A stretch of DNA of 64,000 nucleotides from positions 146,569 to 210,568 of the IMG/VR virus record IMGVR_UViG_3300025141_000020, one strand, 5' to 3'. This DNA comes from a virus. The notes under the pieces were generated by a model. The model did no database searches and was not told where the DNA came from. It was given only the letters and a program-made list of their open reading frames with translations. The position numbers and the translations under genes were made by a program. Shown here one piece after another: positions 41,661-53,500 of the stretch (its first letter is position 1; each line of letters opens with the position of its first letter).

Positions 41661-41896
41661 CGTTCTACTTTCGCGAACATTCCTTCGAATATTTGTTCAA
41701 TAGCACCAATTACAGCATATTGGTCGTCACCCCATTTAGATTTATGTTTATCAATAATTTTATCTACGACAAATCTTAAATCCTTCTCTAATAAATTCCA
41801 TTTATCGTCATCAGTTGGTTGCCAATAATCTTCTTTTAACTGACTATTAACAATTCGTTTTAACTGTTTTTCTGATATAATTATTTTTGTTGCCAT
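41657..41896 (-). CDS. Small leader-bearing protein
   Basis: 79 aa. MATKIIISEKQLKRIVNSQL followed by KEDY is a clear SExxL-type leader; after the predicted processing site only about 55 residues remain (DDKWNLLEKDLRFVVDKIID...). The remaining part is a charged helix. A small internal virion protein is the simplest reading. Overlaps the end of the membrane-protein gene upstream (41881). Confidence 0.75.
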   Translation of the reverse strand: MATKIIISEKQLKRIVNSQLKEDYWQPTDDDKWNLLEKDLRFVVDKIIDKHKSKWGDDQYAVIGAIEQIFEGMFAKVER

Positions 41897-42153
41897 CTTT
41901 TATAAGGTCTAATATAATAATGTTTAAAAAAGGTATTAATCTTTCCCCAACCTAACTTTTTTCTTAATCTATTCTCCCATATTGTTAAAGGACAAACCAA
42001 TACTGGTGAAAATATTAAATGCATAATCCACGTATTAAGTGGTAACCACACCCAAAATGGTTCTTTAATCATCAATAATGGAGCTGAAACTAAAAAACCT
42101 AAAATTCCTAAGTGGTGAAATAAGACCAAAAAGTACAGACTAATTTTTGTCAC
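41881..42153 (-). CDS. Small membrane protein, DUF2784-like
   Basis: 90 aa, GTG start. Two or three hydrophobic segments (ISLYFLVLFHHLGILGFLV, WVWLPLNTWIMHLIFSPVLV) followed by CPLTIWENRLRKKLGWGK. The CPLTxxExxLR motif after membrane helices recalls DUF2784-type membrane proteins; tentative. The GTG overlaps the stop codon of the 41-aa gene by one base (TAGTGA), indicating translational coupling. Confidence 0.72.
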   Translation of the reverse strand: MTKISLYFLVLFHHLGILGFLVSAPLLMIKEPFWVWLPLNTWIMHLIFSPVLVCPLTIWENRLRKKLGWGKINTFFKHYYIRPYKRWQQK

Positions 42154-42278
42154 TAGACTAACACTTTTTGGTTTTTCTTACTCTCTTTTTTCTTAGATAT
42201 AGATTTAACTGTTTTAATTAATCTGTCAAGTCTTTCATTAATCTCACTATACGACATCTTTTCTATATTTTTATTCAT
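42153..42278 (-). CDS. Tiny helical protein
   Basis: 41 aa: MNKNIEKMSYSEINERLDRL then IKTVKSISKKKESKKN and QKVLV. A charged helix with a basic tail. It is supported by its ATG, AT-rich upstream region and stop-start overlap with the following membrane-protein gene. Function unknown. Confidence 0.55.
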   Translation of the reverse strand: MNKNIEKMSYSEINERLDRLIKTVKSISKKKESKKNQKVLV

Positions 42279-42298
42279 ATTATAATAATTTATCTATT

Positions 42299-45200
42299 TT
42301 AACCGTATGGGTTTTTCTTAACATACCCTAATTCTCTAAATCTACTTTCTTCTCTCTCAACCGTACATTGACCTATATTAACTTGTAACAATAATTCTCT
42401 GGTTAAATAAGCTAACGGACTATCTAGGTGAGTGTTGGTTCCGAACGCATTATATAGTGGGAACCATGTATCTCCTTCAGGACAATCCTGTAAACAGCTC
42501 TCTACATTTAATGGTCCTGATTCAATATAAGTGTATTCGTATCCTCCTGGAACTGTTGTTATAAGACTACTACAACACATAGGGATTGGGGAATAAGCTT
42601 CTCCTTCACTCTCAGAGAAACTAACCCCGTTTACTGATTGACCGAATTCACACCACATAAACCCAGCACAACCGCTATTTAAACAACCTTCTAGAGAGTC
42701 GTAATAAATACCACTTGATGGTTTTACGTCTTGTGGTGTACATGCTTGTTGTGATTCACCTACAACTGGATTTGTAGCAGTATTACAGGCGTAATAAGTA
42801 ACAATAGCATCTTGAGCACATCTTGATTCTTTATAAATACAACCATTTGCTGTGTAGTAATCATCTGTTTGGTTGTCTTCACATTGTACACAGGCACCAC
42901 CACTACTAATCTTAAACCTTTGAGTCTTGTTCGATTCCCCTTTTGGTGGTTTTGTTGGTACGTCTATTGTGCGTCCATCTGTTGTACTAAAAAGTGTTTT
43001 TGTAGTTGTTATCGCGCTTGCTTCTATATCTAACACACCTCTTGCTAAGGTCCAATCCACACTTTTATTATCGTAGTAATCCTCACTACGCATCTTTTGT
43101 ATAGCCCAATTAGGTGAACAATTACAATTAATATAATCCCAATGCCATCCCCAAGGACAAGGTTGTTGGTTACATACACACCTACAAGCGGTGTAACTCC
43201 AATGATATCCTAAAGCACAAATTACAGTAGGGTAACACGTATTTGGTTGGCAAGGTATTTGTAAACTAGTTCCAGGGCATTGACATGGGAATGTATTCGG
43301 TGTCGTCATAAAGACGTTACCAAACTGGTCCTTACAACATTTCTTACATGATGCTGGTGGACAACATAAGGGGTCACACTGAGCTTCTGTTGTGTACTGT
43401 CCTCCACCCCCTAGTACTGGGTAACAACCACATGGTTTTGCAGTACAAATACATGGAGCTTGATAAATGGTTATCACTGATGACGTTGGCATGCTAAAGT
43501 GTAAAGCTATTTGATTTACTACAACGTTGTAGCTGTTTGACAGACTAACATTTATCCCAAGATTAATACATGCATTTATAAAGTATGCCCAAACATACAT
43601 ATTTTGGTTGCTGACTATAGAACATGTAAAGTAAGCTATTCTCCATTGTGGGTGTGAACCGCCATTTGTACTAACAAAACAGTGTCCTGGTTGAGGGGCT
43701 CCTGCTTCATAGGATATCTGGTCAAATGATGCACCTTGTAATCCGTTTGCTTGATGTGCTATCCATTTTAGTGCGGAAGTTTTATCAAATACTCCTGGCC
43801 ATGGTAAAAAATGGATAACAGACTGGCATTCAGTACCTGTTGTACCTGGGTCACAATTCCACGTTATTACACAACCACCAGCACCAGCAGTTTGATTTTG
43901 GCAATTAAAGAGAGCATTAGGGCCTGTGTAGGTTCCAGTACCATTACCAGGGTCTACACAACCAGCAATATTTAATTGTGGGTTTATTTGACAATTAAAG
44001 GTAATTGGTGCTGTTATACCTGAAGCACAGGACATTTCTCCTGCCATATTTGAAGGCCATTGTACATTGTCGGCCCCAGTTACTTGTTTGGTTACATTAG
44101 TAGTAAATGGTATCGGTGAACTGTGGGTTGGTACTGGTGCAAATTGTAAAATTGGATTTTGCTCTAGCTCGTAAACTCTAGCGTCGTTGGTTATTCCGTA
44201 AACTGAATCGGTGTTAGAATCTACGAATAAAGAATCAAAATAACTTGTTCCTGTTAAAATAGTGTTTGGTATTGTTGCCTCGTCTATTAGTTGCCCGCTC
44301 ACTGTAAATTTACCTATCTTATGTGTTGTACTTAACCATGGACCAGTGAAAGGAGCTGAATATAATACTAGGAACATCCCCACACCTGTATTTCCAACAG
44401 AGCCAGTATAGAGTAAATCTCCGGTACAACTATATCCAGTTGGTAATGAAAATAACGTACTTAGTGTTCCTGTGTTAGTTGGGTTAGGTGTTATATCAAC
44501 AACTTGTACTTTGGTGTTTGCACATACTAGTTTATTAGGTCCGTAGAAAGTTAATCCTTTTCCTATATTATAACTCGGTACGGTAATTACCCTATTATAA
44601 GTTAGTGTAAATGGTGATAGGGTTATATTATATTCTTTAATATTTGTCTGATTTTGCTTATTATGTACTAAATACTCTTCAGCAAAATATGTGTGAGTAC
44701 CTTCTACTTCGAAGTTATACACAGTTTGGTTACTTATATCACTTTCAATACTTGTAATTTTATGTTTTGACCCGTCTATATGGAGTAACTCATCACCTAC
44801 TTTTAAGTTACCAGCGTCAACCCATTCCCCATTTACATAGAAAGGGTGTTCAAGTGTTGTGTTGATTTTATTATTTATTATTAATCTGTTTGAGTTGTTT
44901 GGGTGAATAAATGTTTCCGTTACGGTTGAAGTTTCCACTTGGTTAGTTTCAGTATTGAATGTTTTAACGATATCACCTGTTTTAATCTGTTCGATAGCCA
45001 TTTTACCGTCTGGGGTTTCAATCATCGTACCTGCAATGAAACATTGTGTGTAAATCCATAATTTGTCATACCCTACCGCTATATCATACTGGTCATAAGA
45101 ATTATCACTAAATAAATGAGTAGCTACATTAGTTGTAACATCGTAATGTAATACACCTTCATCATCACCAACAATTAACACATCACAAATTTTAATACTA

Positions 45201-47521
45201 GGGCCACCACAACAATCATTGTCACATTGTGTTTGGTGTGTCCAATGGTACGCGCCAGTATGTCCTGTACCAATTACTTTAATACATTCACAATCTGTGC
45301 AATGTATATTACAATCTTGTAGTGAACTATATGGGCCTAATGGACTAACAAAACAGGTATAGTTTATTGGGTCACAGTCCCAACAAACAGCTCCACCACA
45401 TCCTTGACCGACATAAGTACAACAACTGTTCCACCCAGTATTAGTTGTCCCCAAAGTTGAACCATCACAATTTTCTGTAGCCGTTGGGTCGTAGTTTGTT
45501 GCTGAACCGTCGGTACAACCGGCTATAACACCACTACCTGGGCATCGTGTATTTAAACTTTTATTTACCAAATACACATCATTAAACATACTAACCCTAT
45601 TTGGTGCGTTATCTGGATATGCTAGTGGGTTAGTTGATGTTTGTAGTCCCATTGCTGCTGAATTTGCGTTAGATTCAAACCATGGTCTAGCGTTAGCGTA
45701 GTCCATTATACTATTTGGCATTCCACAACCCCATAAGAAATTTCGTATATTATCCCAACTTCCTGAAGCAAGAACATTAGTCATTCTTGTTCCGAAACCT
45801 GAAACAGGACTTGTTATGTATTTTTCTTTTAGTTCGAAACCACCTAATAACATTACTTCTGCGGTTGGTGGTAGGGATGGTGCGTATATTTGTTGTTCCA
45901 GACAATCTGAACCAGCCATATTGCAGCTGACATTTTGAAAGTGTGGTGTGAGTGACCCATTATTGTTGAGATATATTCCTGCAAGGCTTGTATTACCAGC
46001 TGCTATCATAGCATTGTAATAATCTTGGTTGGTATATGTATTTTGTGATTCCGCGAGAGCTATTAATTGCCATTTGCTCATTGAGGTTGTGAATCCACCA
46101 GCCCACCCTTCTGTAGAAGCAACCAAATTAAACCAGTCAACTATCTCTTGGTAATTATAAAACCAATTTGGTGCTGCCCATCCTGCCCCTCCAGCCACTA
46201 TTAATGGACCATAAATAAGATTATCTGGGTCTCCAAAATTACCTATCTGTGCGACGGTGTATCTCTTCAGACAATTACCAGGAATATTAGGGTCTGCACA
46301 CTGGGTTCCCCAGGAACCAGAGGAACAACTAGAGTCTGTAGTATAATACTGGTTAAAATTAGCTGTTGGTCCATATGTATCACTAATGTACTGCATGTAG
46401 GTATTAGGTATTGGTTGTACAGAAGATGTTCCGTATAAACCTGGTGGTATATAATTATTTGGGTGTTGTATTAAACAATTACAACTACAATTATATGTGG
46501 AGGTTAGTCCACTACATTCACAACCCGTACCTCTTGGGTCTTCTTGGTAAGTAGGTGTTGTAGGTGTTTGTCCTCCCGGTTGTGGAGATATTGACGTTAA
46601 TGATGTATGTCCTGTAATAGGTATTGCTATTATACCGTCTAGAAAACTAGCTAATGACTGATTTGATATCTTGTCGTAATACGGAAAGTGTGTAGATATG
46701 TATTGATTAAATGAATGTACATCAACATGATTAGTGGTTTGTGGTAGTGTCGTACTTTGGTCCCACCCTTGAGGGTCATCCCATAAATCAATTTGTGAAA
46801 CAGTTAGGTTTCCGTTACTAACTGGTTCGTTTAAACCTCTAAAACCACAATAAGGTAACCCTATCTCATCTGGACCAATTGGAATTATATTGTTGTCTGG
46901 TAGTATCCATCCGGTTCCCCCAGCACCAATATTATTTGGTGGAAATACTTCTGTAGTTCTACCAGCATGTAATAAACCGTGTGGTCCACAACAGTCTTGA
47001 TTAGAAGAAGTTGGTGGATTTGATGTAGTAGGTGCCGGTATTCCCAGTATACAGTCACTACAATTATTTGAGGTTCCCGCGGTATGCCCAATGTATCCAG
47101 TAAATGGCCACGTCCCTAAAGTTTGAAAAGTAATACACGTTGGAGCAGTGGTTTGGCCACAAGTGTTAGTATAAACACAGTTAGTCCCACACATACTAGT
47201 TCCTGGACATGCAGTACAAGTCCCGTTGTTAAACGTTGTTTCGTCTATAATCTCTCTAACTTCATAACAGCGTATATTAGTCATTGGTGGTTGAGTTGAA
47301 GTTTGAAAGTGGAACTTTATAGTCACCCAATCACCAACTGCTGGGTGTACTCCCTCCAGTGGACTACCAACATCCCAATACGATGATTCTAACATCATAC
47401 ACTGATAGCTTGGGGAGGAGGTTAGGGTACAAACTGAATTATTAGTTACCCACTGAGAAAAAACATAAGCTCTTTCACCTGCTCCAGGTACATTAACTTT
47501 TATATCATTCCAAGTTGCCAT
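42299..47521 (-). CDS. Giant Cys-rich protein with embedded Hint domain
   Basis: 1740 aa, no signal peptide (starts MATWNDIKVNVPGAGERAYV). It is dominated by Cys-rich modules and Gly/Thr/Pro-rich linkers. Residues 827-954 are a Hint (intein-type) domain: Cys827 in QCFIAGTMIETPDG, TLEHPFYVNGEW, and the C-terminal VHN (His953-Asn954) followed by Lys. It interrupts a beta-repeat region (DKLWIYTQ | KQNQTNIKEYNITLSP). Residues about 1240-1400 form a module also found in the 2948-aa protein (HFLPWPGVFDKTSALKWIAH to CICTAKPCGCYPV). The C-terminus ends GQCTVEREESRFRELGYVKK. Likely a tail or adhesin protein contacting the host; function inferred from size and composition. Confidence 0.85.
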   Translation of the reverse strand: MATWNDIKVNVPGAGERAYVFSQWVTNNSVCTLTSSPSYQCMMLESSYWDVGSPLEGVHPAVGDWVTIKFHFQTSTQPPMTNIRCYEVREIIDETTFNNGTCTACPGTSMCGTNCVYTNTCGQTTAPTCITFQTLGTWPFTGYIGHTAGTSNNCSDCILGIPAPTTSNPPTSSNQDCCGPHGLLHAGRTTEVFPPNNIGAGGTGWILPDNNIIPIGPDEIGLPYCGFRGLNEPVSNGNLTVSQIDLWDDPQGWDQSTTLPQTTNHVDVHSFNQYISTHFPYYDKISNQSLASFLDGIIAIPITGHTSLTSISPQPGGQTPTTPTYQEDPRGTGCECSGLTSTYNCSCNCLIQHPNNYIPPGLYGTSSVQPIPNTYMQYISDTYGPTANFNQYYTTDSSCSSGSWGTQCADPNIPGNCLKRYTVAQIGNFGDPDNLIYGPLIVAGGAGWAAPNWFYNYQEIVDWFNLVASTEGWAGGFTTSMSKWQLIALAESQNTYTNQDYYNAMIAAGNTSLAGIYLNNNGSLTPHFQNVSCNMAGSDCLEQQIYAPSLPPTAEVMLLGGFELKEKYITSPVSGFGTRMTNVLASGSWDNIRNFLWGCGMPNSIMDYANARPWFESNANSAAMGLQTSTNPLAYPDNAPNRVSMFNDVYLVNKSLNTRCPGSGVIAGCTDGSATNYDPTATENCDGSTLGTTNTGWNSCCTYVGQGCGGAVCWDCDPINYTCFVSPLGPYSSLQDCNIHCTDCECIKVIGTGHTGAYHWTHQTQCDNDCCGGPSIKICDVLIVGDDEGVLHYDVTTNVATHLFSDNSYDQYDIAVGYDKLWIYTQCFIAGTMIETPDGKMAIEQIKTGDIVKTFNTETNQVETSTVTETFIHPNNSNRLIINNKINTTLEHPFYVNGEWVDAGNLKVGDELLHIDGSKHKITSIESDISNQTVYNFEVEGTHTYFAEEYLVHNKQNQTNIKEYNITLSPFTLTYNRVITVPSYNIGKGLTFYGPNKLVCANTKVQVVDITPNPTNTGTLSTLFSLPTGYSCTGDLLYTGSVGNTGVGMFLVLYSAPFTGPWLSTTHKIGKFTVSGQLIDEATIPNTILTGTSYFDSLFVDSNTDSVYGITNDARVYELEQNPILQFAPVPTHSSPIPFTTNVTKQVTGADNVQWPSNMAGEMSCASGITAPITFNCQINPQLNIAGCVDPGNGTGTYTGPNALFNCQNQTAGAGGCVITWNCDPGTTGTECQSVIHFLPWPGVFDKTSALKWIAHQANGLQGASFDQISYEAGAPQPGHCFVSTNGGSHPQWRIAYFTCSIVSNQNMYVWAYFINACINLGINVSLSNSYNVVVNQIALHFSMPTSSVITIYQAPCICTAKPCGCYPVLGGGGQYTTEAQCDPLCCPPASCKKCCKDQFGNVFMTTPNTFPCQCPGTSLQIPCQPNTCYPTVICALGYHWSYTACRCVCNQQPCPWGWHWDYINCNCSPNWAIQKMRSEDYYDNKSVDWTLARGVLDIEASAITTTKTLFSTTDGRTIDVPTKPPKGESNKTQRFKISSGGACVQCEDNQTDDYYTANGCIYKESRCAQDAIVTYYACNTATNPVVGESQQACTPQDVKPSSGIYYDSLEGCLNSGCAGFMWCEFGQSVNGVSFSESEGEAYSPIPMCCSSLITTVPGGYEYTYIESGPLNVESCLQDCPEGDTWFPLYNAFGTNTHLDSPLAYLTRELLLQVNIGQCTVEREESRFRELGYVKKNPYG
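44660..45043 (-). other. Hint (intein-like) domain coding segment
   Basis: 128 residues from Cys827 to Asn954 of the 1740-aa protein. Block A CFIAGTMIETPDG, block B TLEHPF, and terminal VHN are present; there is no homing endonuclease insertion. The +1 residue is Lys instead of Cys/Ser/Thr, so normal splicing is unlikely and cleavage or transfer to another nucleophile is expected, as in bacterial intein-like domains. Confidence 0.85.
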
Positions 47522-47553
47522 ATTTTATTAATTTATTTCTTTTTTATTTTTAT

Positions 47554-50500
47554 TTAACATACACACCCTTCTCCATATAATCTAAATTCACCATTTAATG
47601 TTCCAAAACCTAAAGGTGTGCCTAATAGACTAAAGTTTATTTCATAAGGTTGTACACCTAACATATCTTCTATACAAGGTTGTGGATTAGGTGTACCAGC
47701 AGGGAATCCCATTTGAGTGCATACCGCTGGATAAGTCATCACCAATAATTTTATTAACGCATACCATGAATGTTGTGGTGGAACTAAAACTGCTCCACTA
47801 GTTCTATCAACAACACCCATACCTGTAGGTCTCCACCACCTACCATTTGGTGATGTACAATAGTTATTTATGTTTGGACCAGTTAGTACCGATTCTGGCC
47901 CTATAATTGTAGTATCCATTTTATAATTACTTATGTCTTGTAATTGCATATTATATATACATCCCGTGGTACCAGGATTCGAACAAGGAACAGTACCATT
48001 AGTACTAGTAACCGTATTTAAAAACTGCGGATACAAGGAAGTGCCATATGGTACCCCTAGAGTTTCAGGGTTACCAAAAAAGTCTATAATTACATTACCT
48101 GGTTGTACAGCTTGTGCCCATTCCCACATAGTGTTAGCTGGCCAGTAAGGGGAAGATGAACCAGTATTATTTATATTCACATTAGTGCGAGGTTGTGTAT
48201 TAGTTAATCCTAATGCACCATATAGGTATTGTAAGTTTCCGAAAAATTCTAACGGTATTAGATTTGCACAGTTAGAGGGTATATTTTGATTATTACAAGC
48301 CCATTCCCAACACACAGCTTCACAATCTAGTAATGCGGATGCTCCTTGGAATTGCCCGTATCCACCACCTGGGTCGACACAACCATTTATTGTACAATCA
48401 TAAGTATCGGTTACTACTTGACAACATGGTGGTATACATAATGAGTATGTTGGGTATTGTCCTGTAGTACCGGGTACTTCAACACAATCACAATCTGTAA
48501 CAACACAAGTACAATGAGTTGCCATAGCTCCAATCCCCGGAAAAGGTACTGCTACTGTGTCCCAGGTAATACCCCAGTTAGGGTCAGTATCTCTCATCAT
48601 TTGTTCAATATCTGATAAGTCCATTCCTACGAAGAAAGGAGTTGTTGTAGTTTGTGAACCATTTCCTAAGGCTTGATATGTCGTATTAAGATAATCCAGT
48701 GTGTCATCCCAATTTGTATTCGACACCTGAATGTTAGCTGCGTCGTATATACCACCTGGTGTATACCAAGATGGTCGAATATCAGTTCTAAAGAAGTATC
48801 CAGTAAGTGTGTCTAAACAATAATTAGGTCCTGCTCCAAAAGAACTATTATGTAGGTTGTACATGTCGGCGTAATTTACTTGCCAATAATTAAGTAAAGC
48901 CCACTCAAGAGCTTGAACTGGTGCCATTGGAACTCCAGGGTTAATATATGTAGATGATGCGTCACAGTTAGGTGAGTCAATCCCAGCTACTTGTTCTATT
49001 GCTGGAACACAATTCCAACTTGTATCTCCAGTACAATTTATTATACATAATTGCCAAGTTGCGGATGGTCCCCATGGGACATAATTACACACACCAATAG
49101 TAGCTGGTGGTTGTGGTGGTGTACAATCCCAACCCATTGGTACTGCTGGGCAACAAACTGTTAAACAGTCTGGTTCGTTTGTATATGTCCCTCCTGGAGC
49201 AAATAATTCATAACAATAACAACCCTCATCACGACAACAATTAAAAGACTCTATCTTACAGGCGGTAGCTCCTCCTAGTTGAGACCCTATTTCAGCACAT
49301 ACGTCTAATACAGTATCTGTAGGTAGAAATGTTACTCCAGCTGTTGTAACAGCTCCAGAGAAACTTTGCCACGTATTATATTTGAGTCCACCATTTATAG
49401 CTGGGTGGTGTATATTTGCTACATACTTATATGGGAAGAAATTATTAGGAACCTGATAATGATAACAATCTTGCCAATTCCACGCTGTCCCCATAGCTGT
49501 TTGTACTTGTGACCAACTTAATGGGTTAATTCCAGCGATATTAGGTGTTGCTAACACAACTTTGGATAAACCGAATTGTGTTGTAGCAGAATTTATTCTA
49601 AAATAATCTAACGCATTAATATCAGTATTGTACATACCTATATAATCTTTGGTTAAACAATTAGGTTGGTACGTTGCCCCGTTTTGGCAATTCCATGAAG
49701 TTCCTGAATTACAACACACTTCTTGACAGTGTGTTTGTGATGTGTAAGACCCTGTTCCGTCTACTAATTCAACACAATTACAAGGAGTGTTAGTACAAAT
49801 ACATTCTGTTATTCCGTATTGTATGTAAGAAGAACAAAAAGCTGAGTAAGTTTGTATTTGTGTTTCTATAGTCGCTGCTGGCATTCCTACTGTTAAACCT
49901 AATATTGGCCCATCTGGAGCTGGTATACTTGACAGGGCTGTTATAAATGTTGCCCAACTTGTATAGTTGTTTGTTTGAATGCCGGAATTATCTAAGGTTA
50001 TTCCGGTTAACTTAAACAATTGTCCCCCGTTTGTGGGTCCTGAACAAAGAGTGGTGTTTATTGGTGGTACATTACTTTCATAGTGATACCCACTAAATGT
50101 GTTTGTACCAAGATTAATAGACATATAGTTATAAGCGTCTAATGTGGTATTATAAACACCAGGTAGTAAGGTTAACCCATCACAAGTATTTGCTTCTGTG
50201 GTTGTTTGACAACTCCAAGTAGTAGCGGTGGCCCCTGTACAACACACTTCTGTTGTTGCGGTAGAAGATGTGTACGAACCATGTGTAAATGATGGTAAAG
50301 GTAATTCGTCTATGCACCCAATCTTACAAGGTTCAGTCTCACATTGACACCATTCCCAATCACAATATATATGTGGACCAACACCATTTATAACATCTTG
50401 CCATGTACTACTATAAGGTAATGGTGGGTTAACCCAACCCAAGGTGTTACACGCATCTATAAAACTTGCCCAACTATAGTATGGGATAAAAGATAACACG

Positions 50501-53500
50501 GAAATTGATACGGACTTAATTCTTGCCCAGTGTCCTATTGGTGCCACACATGGGTTTGGTGGTAATGGTAGTTGTGTGGCTAGAACTCCTGGAGCTGGAC
50601 TATAAGCGTTTCCGGTCATATCCCACCTTAAATTACCAAATTGTGTTGTTTGCCATGTAGGGTTATTTGCTATAGCCGATATTTGTCCTTCGAATGAAAC
50701 ATTTGCTATTCCTGTTGGTGCTGCGTTTAAACAATTTGCATTAAATGTCTGTCCTGCCCCAGTATAACAATACCAATGTTCTTCACAGGATGCTGTACAC
50801 GCTATTTCTGTTAAATGTGTTGACCCAGTATTAGGGTATTGTGTACAACCTGGAACTGGGTTTAGTGGTGGGGCTGGAGTACCTATAGGTACTGGTATCG
50901 GGTAATTTACGGTACCACAAGGATTATTACATTCATAGGACTGACATTCTCCTGTACAAGCTGAATAAGAAGCGTCGGTGCCCAAAGTTTGTTGTAGTTC
51001 ATTATAATATGTTCCTCCTGTACCTATTTGTTGTAAACACCCATCTTGGGCTGGTGACATGTTAATTGGGTCCCAAACACAATTAAATGAAGTACATAAC
51101 CTATAACAATCTCCTAATATGGTAAATGTTCCACCTGTACCACCTAATGGGTTAGGATATAGGGTACCTGCAGGTGCAGATGTTAATCCATTATGGACTA
51201 ACATTTGTGGGTTAGGATAATTGTAGTTAAGACAGCCGTTATCGGTAGAACAACTCCATGACTTACAACTATATTCATAATTAGGGTCATTACATTGGTC
51301 CCAGGTTAAAGTACCTAAAGTGGATAAAGTACAACCAGTATCTGTACATGTGTATAGTTGTTGTCCTGGTGTACAATTACAACTACAACAATTTTGGTTT
51401 GCGGTAGTACAAGTTTCACATGAATATGGGTGTGTTATAGATACGTTCCATAATGTCTCTGCTGATGTACATCCTCCACCAGCACTTACCGAATTATTAT
51501 TCTGGGATAAGAATAATCCTAAGTCATTATCGAATCCATGTGAAGTAAATGATGCGAACTCTATATTGTATCCCCATCCTTTAGCTTGTAGGTTTCCAGT
51601 ACCTCCAGAATAGTATGGGTTATTATAACTTAACGTTTGTAAGTCTGCTATACCACATAATGGTGGAACACCACCTGAAACCCCTCCCGAAGCGGCCGTT
51701 CTAGGGTAGGTGCTTGTGGAAAAAGTCCCGTCTTTAACTGGTTGGTCCCCTTCTGTTATTGACGCAGCTACCTGTAAAGCAAATGTAGCATTAGAAGACC
51801 ATATTGCTTGTAATGGGTCTGTCCATACTGGGTATACAAACCCTAGTGTGGTTCCTGTTGATGCAGTAATAGTTTGGTGGGCAATTGTCCACAATCCATA
51901 ATCAGTATCCCACGCAGATGTTGGTTGGTAGGACACTGTATTGCTTCCTCCTGAATACACTGGAACATCATTAACAACACCATCGCCGTTATGATATCTA
52001 CCCGCACCATTATTAATATAAGTTACACCATCTGCTTCATCTATAAAACAAAGTATTAATGTATTTCCTGAAACTGCTGCTACAGGTGGTGTCCCTTTAC
52101 TGGTTACACTACCTAAACCAGATATGTTGTTAGTGCCTGGTACTTGGTTATCGTACCAATATGCTGCTTGGGCTGTTGTTGCTCCCCACTGAATAAGTTG
52201 ACATGTTTGCCAGTTATTTATTAGTGATGGTGTTTGTAGCCCGCTTTCTAATAGAAGTGATGTTGTCCCGGTATAAACAGCCCTACCCCAATTTAACCAG
52301 CGTTCATCATCAATTGCTATGTGGTATGTGTCTCCTGTGTGTCCTGGTATTGCATTTACCCAAGCCATAACTGAGTTATGAATGTTTTGACTAATAGATA
52401 AAGGAATAGAAGAAGTGTCGTAGAAAACATATATATTAGTGTCATTAGCTATACTGCTTTGGTCACATCCCCACCCAACACAGAAATCTTTACATTCTTG
52501 TTCAGTTGCATAATTGTTAGGTCCCGATACAAATGCTCCTGGTTGTGCAATACACCCAGCTAGTTGACATTGGAACCATCCGCCACAATTATTTGATGCA
52601 AGACATGCTGCTTCATTACTGTGTGTGTGTGCTGTATTTGGATATTTTGAACATGGGGTTGGCGGGTTTGTATTACAATCCCAAGAAATACATGAAGCTG
52701 TACAAGCACTTTCTGCTGAATAAGTTTGTCCCGTACCAATATATTCTACACAACCATCTGTTGTCCACATTAAATTAGGTGGAACATAATCACACTTCCA
52801 AGATGTACATTCTTCATTACAATCATTTTGACTTGTATATGTTCCTCCGGTACCCCCTAGTGGTGAGTTATAAGTTTCACAACCTACTGTAGTACAACTC
52901 CAAGATTGACATCCTGGAACATCTGTCATAATTCCAGCAACCATCATAACTGTCCCTCCGGTACATGCTGAGTACGAATCAAAGGTACCACCAGTACTAT
53001 TTAATACACATCCAGTATCTGTACATTCCCATTTAGGGTCACACACATCTAAACAAGCTGTTTCTGAAGTATAAGGGTAATTTACGTTAGTCGAGGTTGC
53101 TGCCGATGTACACCCAGTTGCTAAAATACTACTGCCACCAGTTAAAAAACCTTCTAAATCATTTTGTACTAGTAGGTAATCAATTACCGGGAATTCTACG
53201 TTGGCACCAAAACCGTATTGGTCTAGTCCTCCAAACCCTGCGTCCCAATAAACATTGCTGGTTTCTAATTGTGTTAAGTCTGCAATAGAGCATATTCCAG
53301 GAACACTACCACTTGCTCCACCCTGAGAGGACCTTCGTGGTGCTGTACCAGCTGACCACAAACCATCTTGTGGATATGGTAATCCAGTCGACCCATCAAT
53401 ATAATTGTCCATATTACCACTACTGATTGCCGCTAAAACTGAGAGTGCTTGGTGTTTAAATACCATTTTTGTACCACTACCCCAAGCACTATAGTTTACT

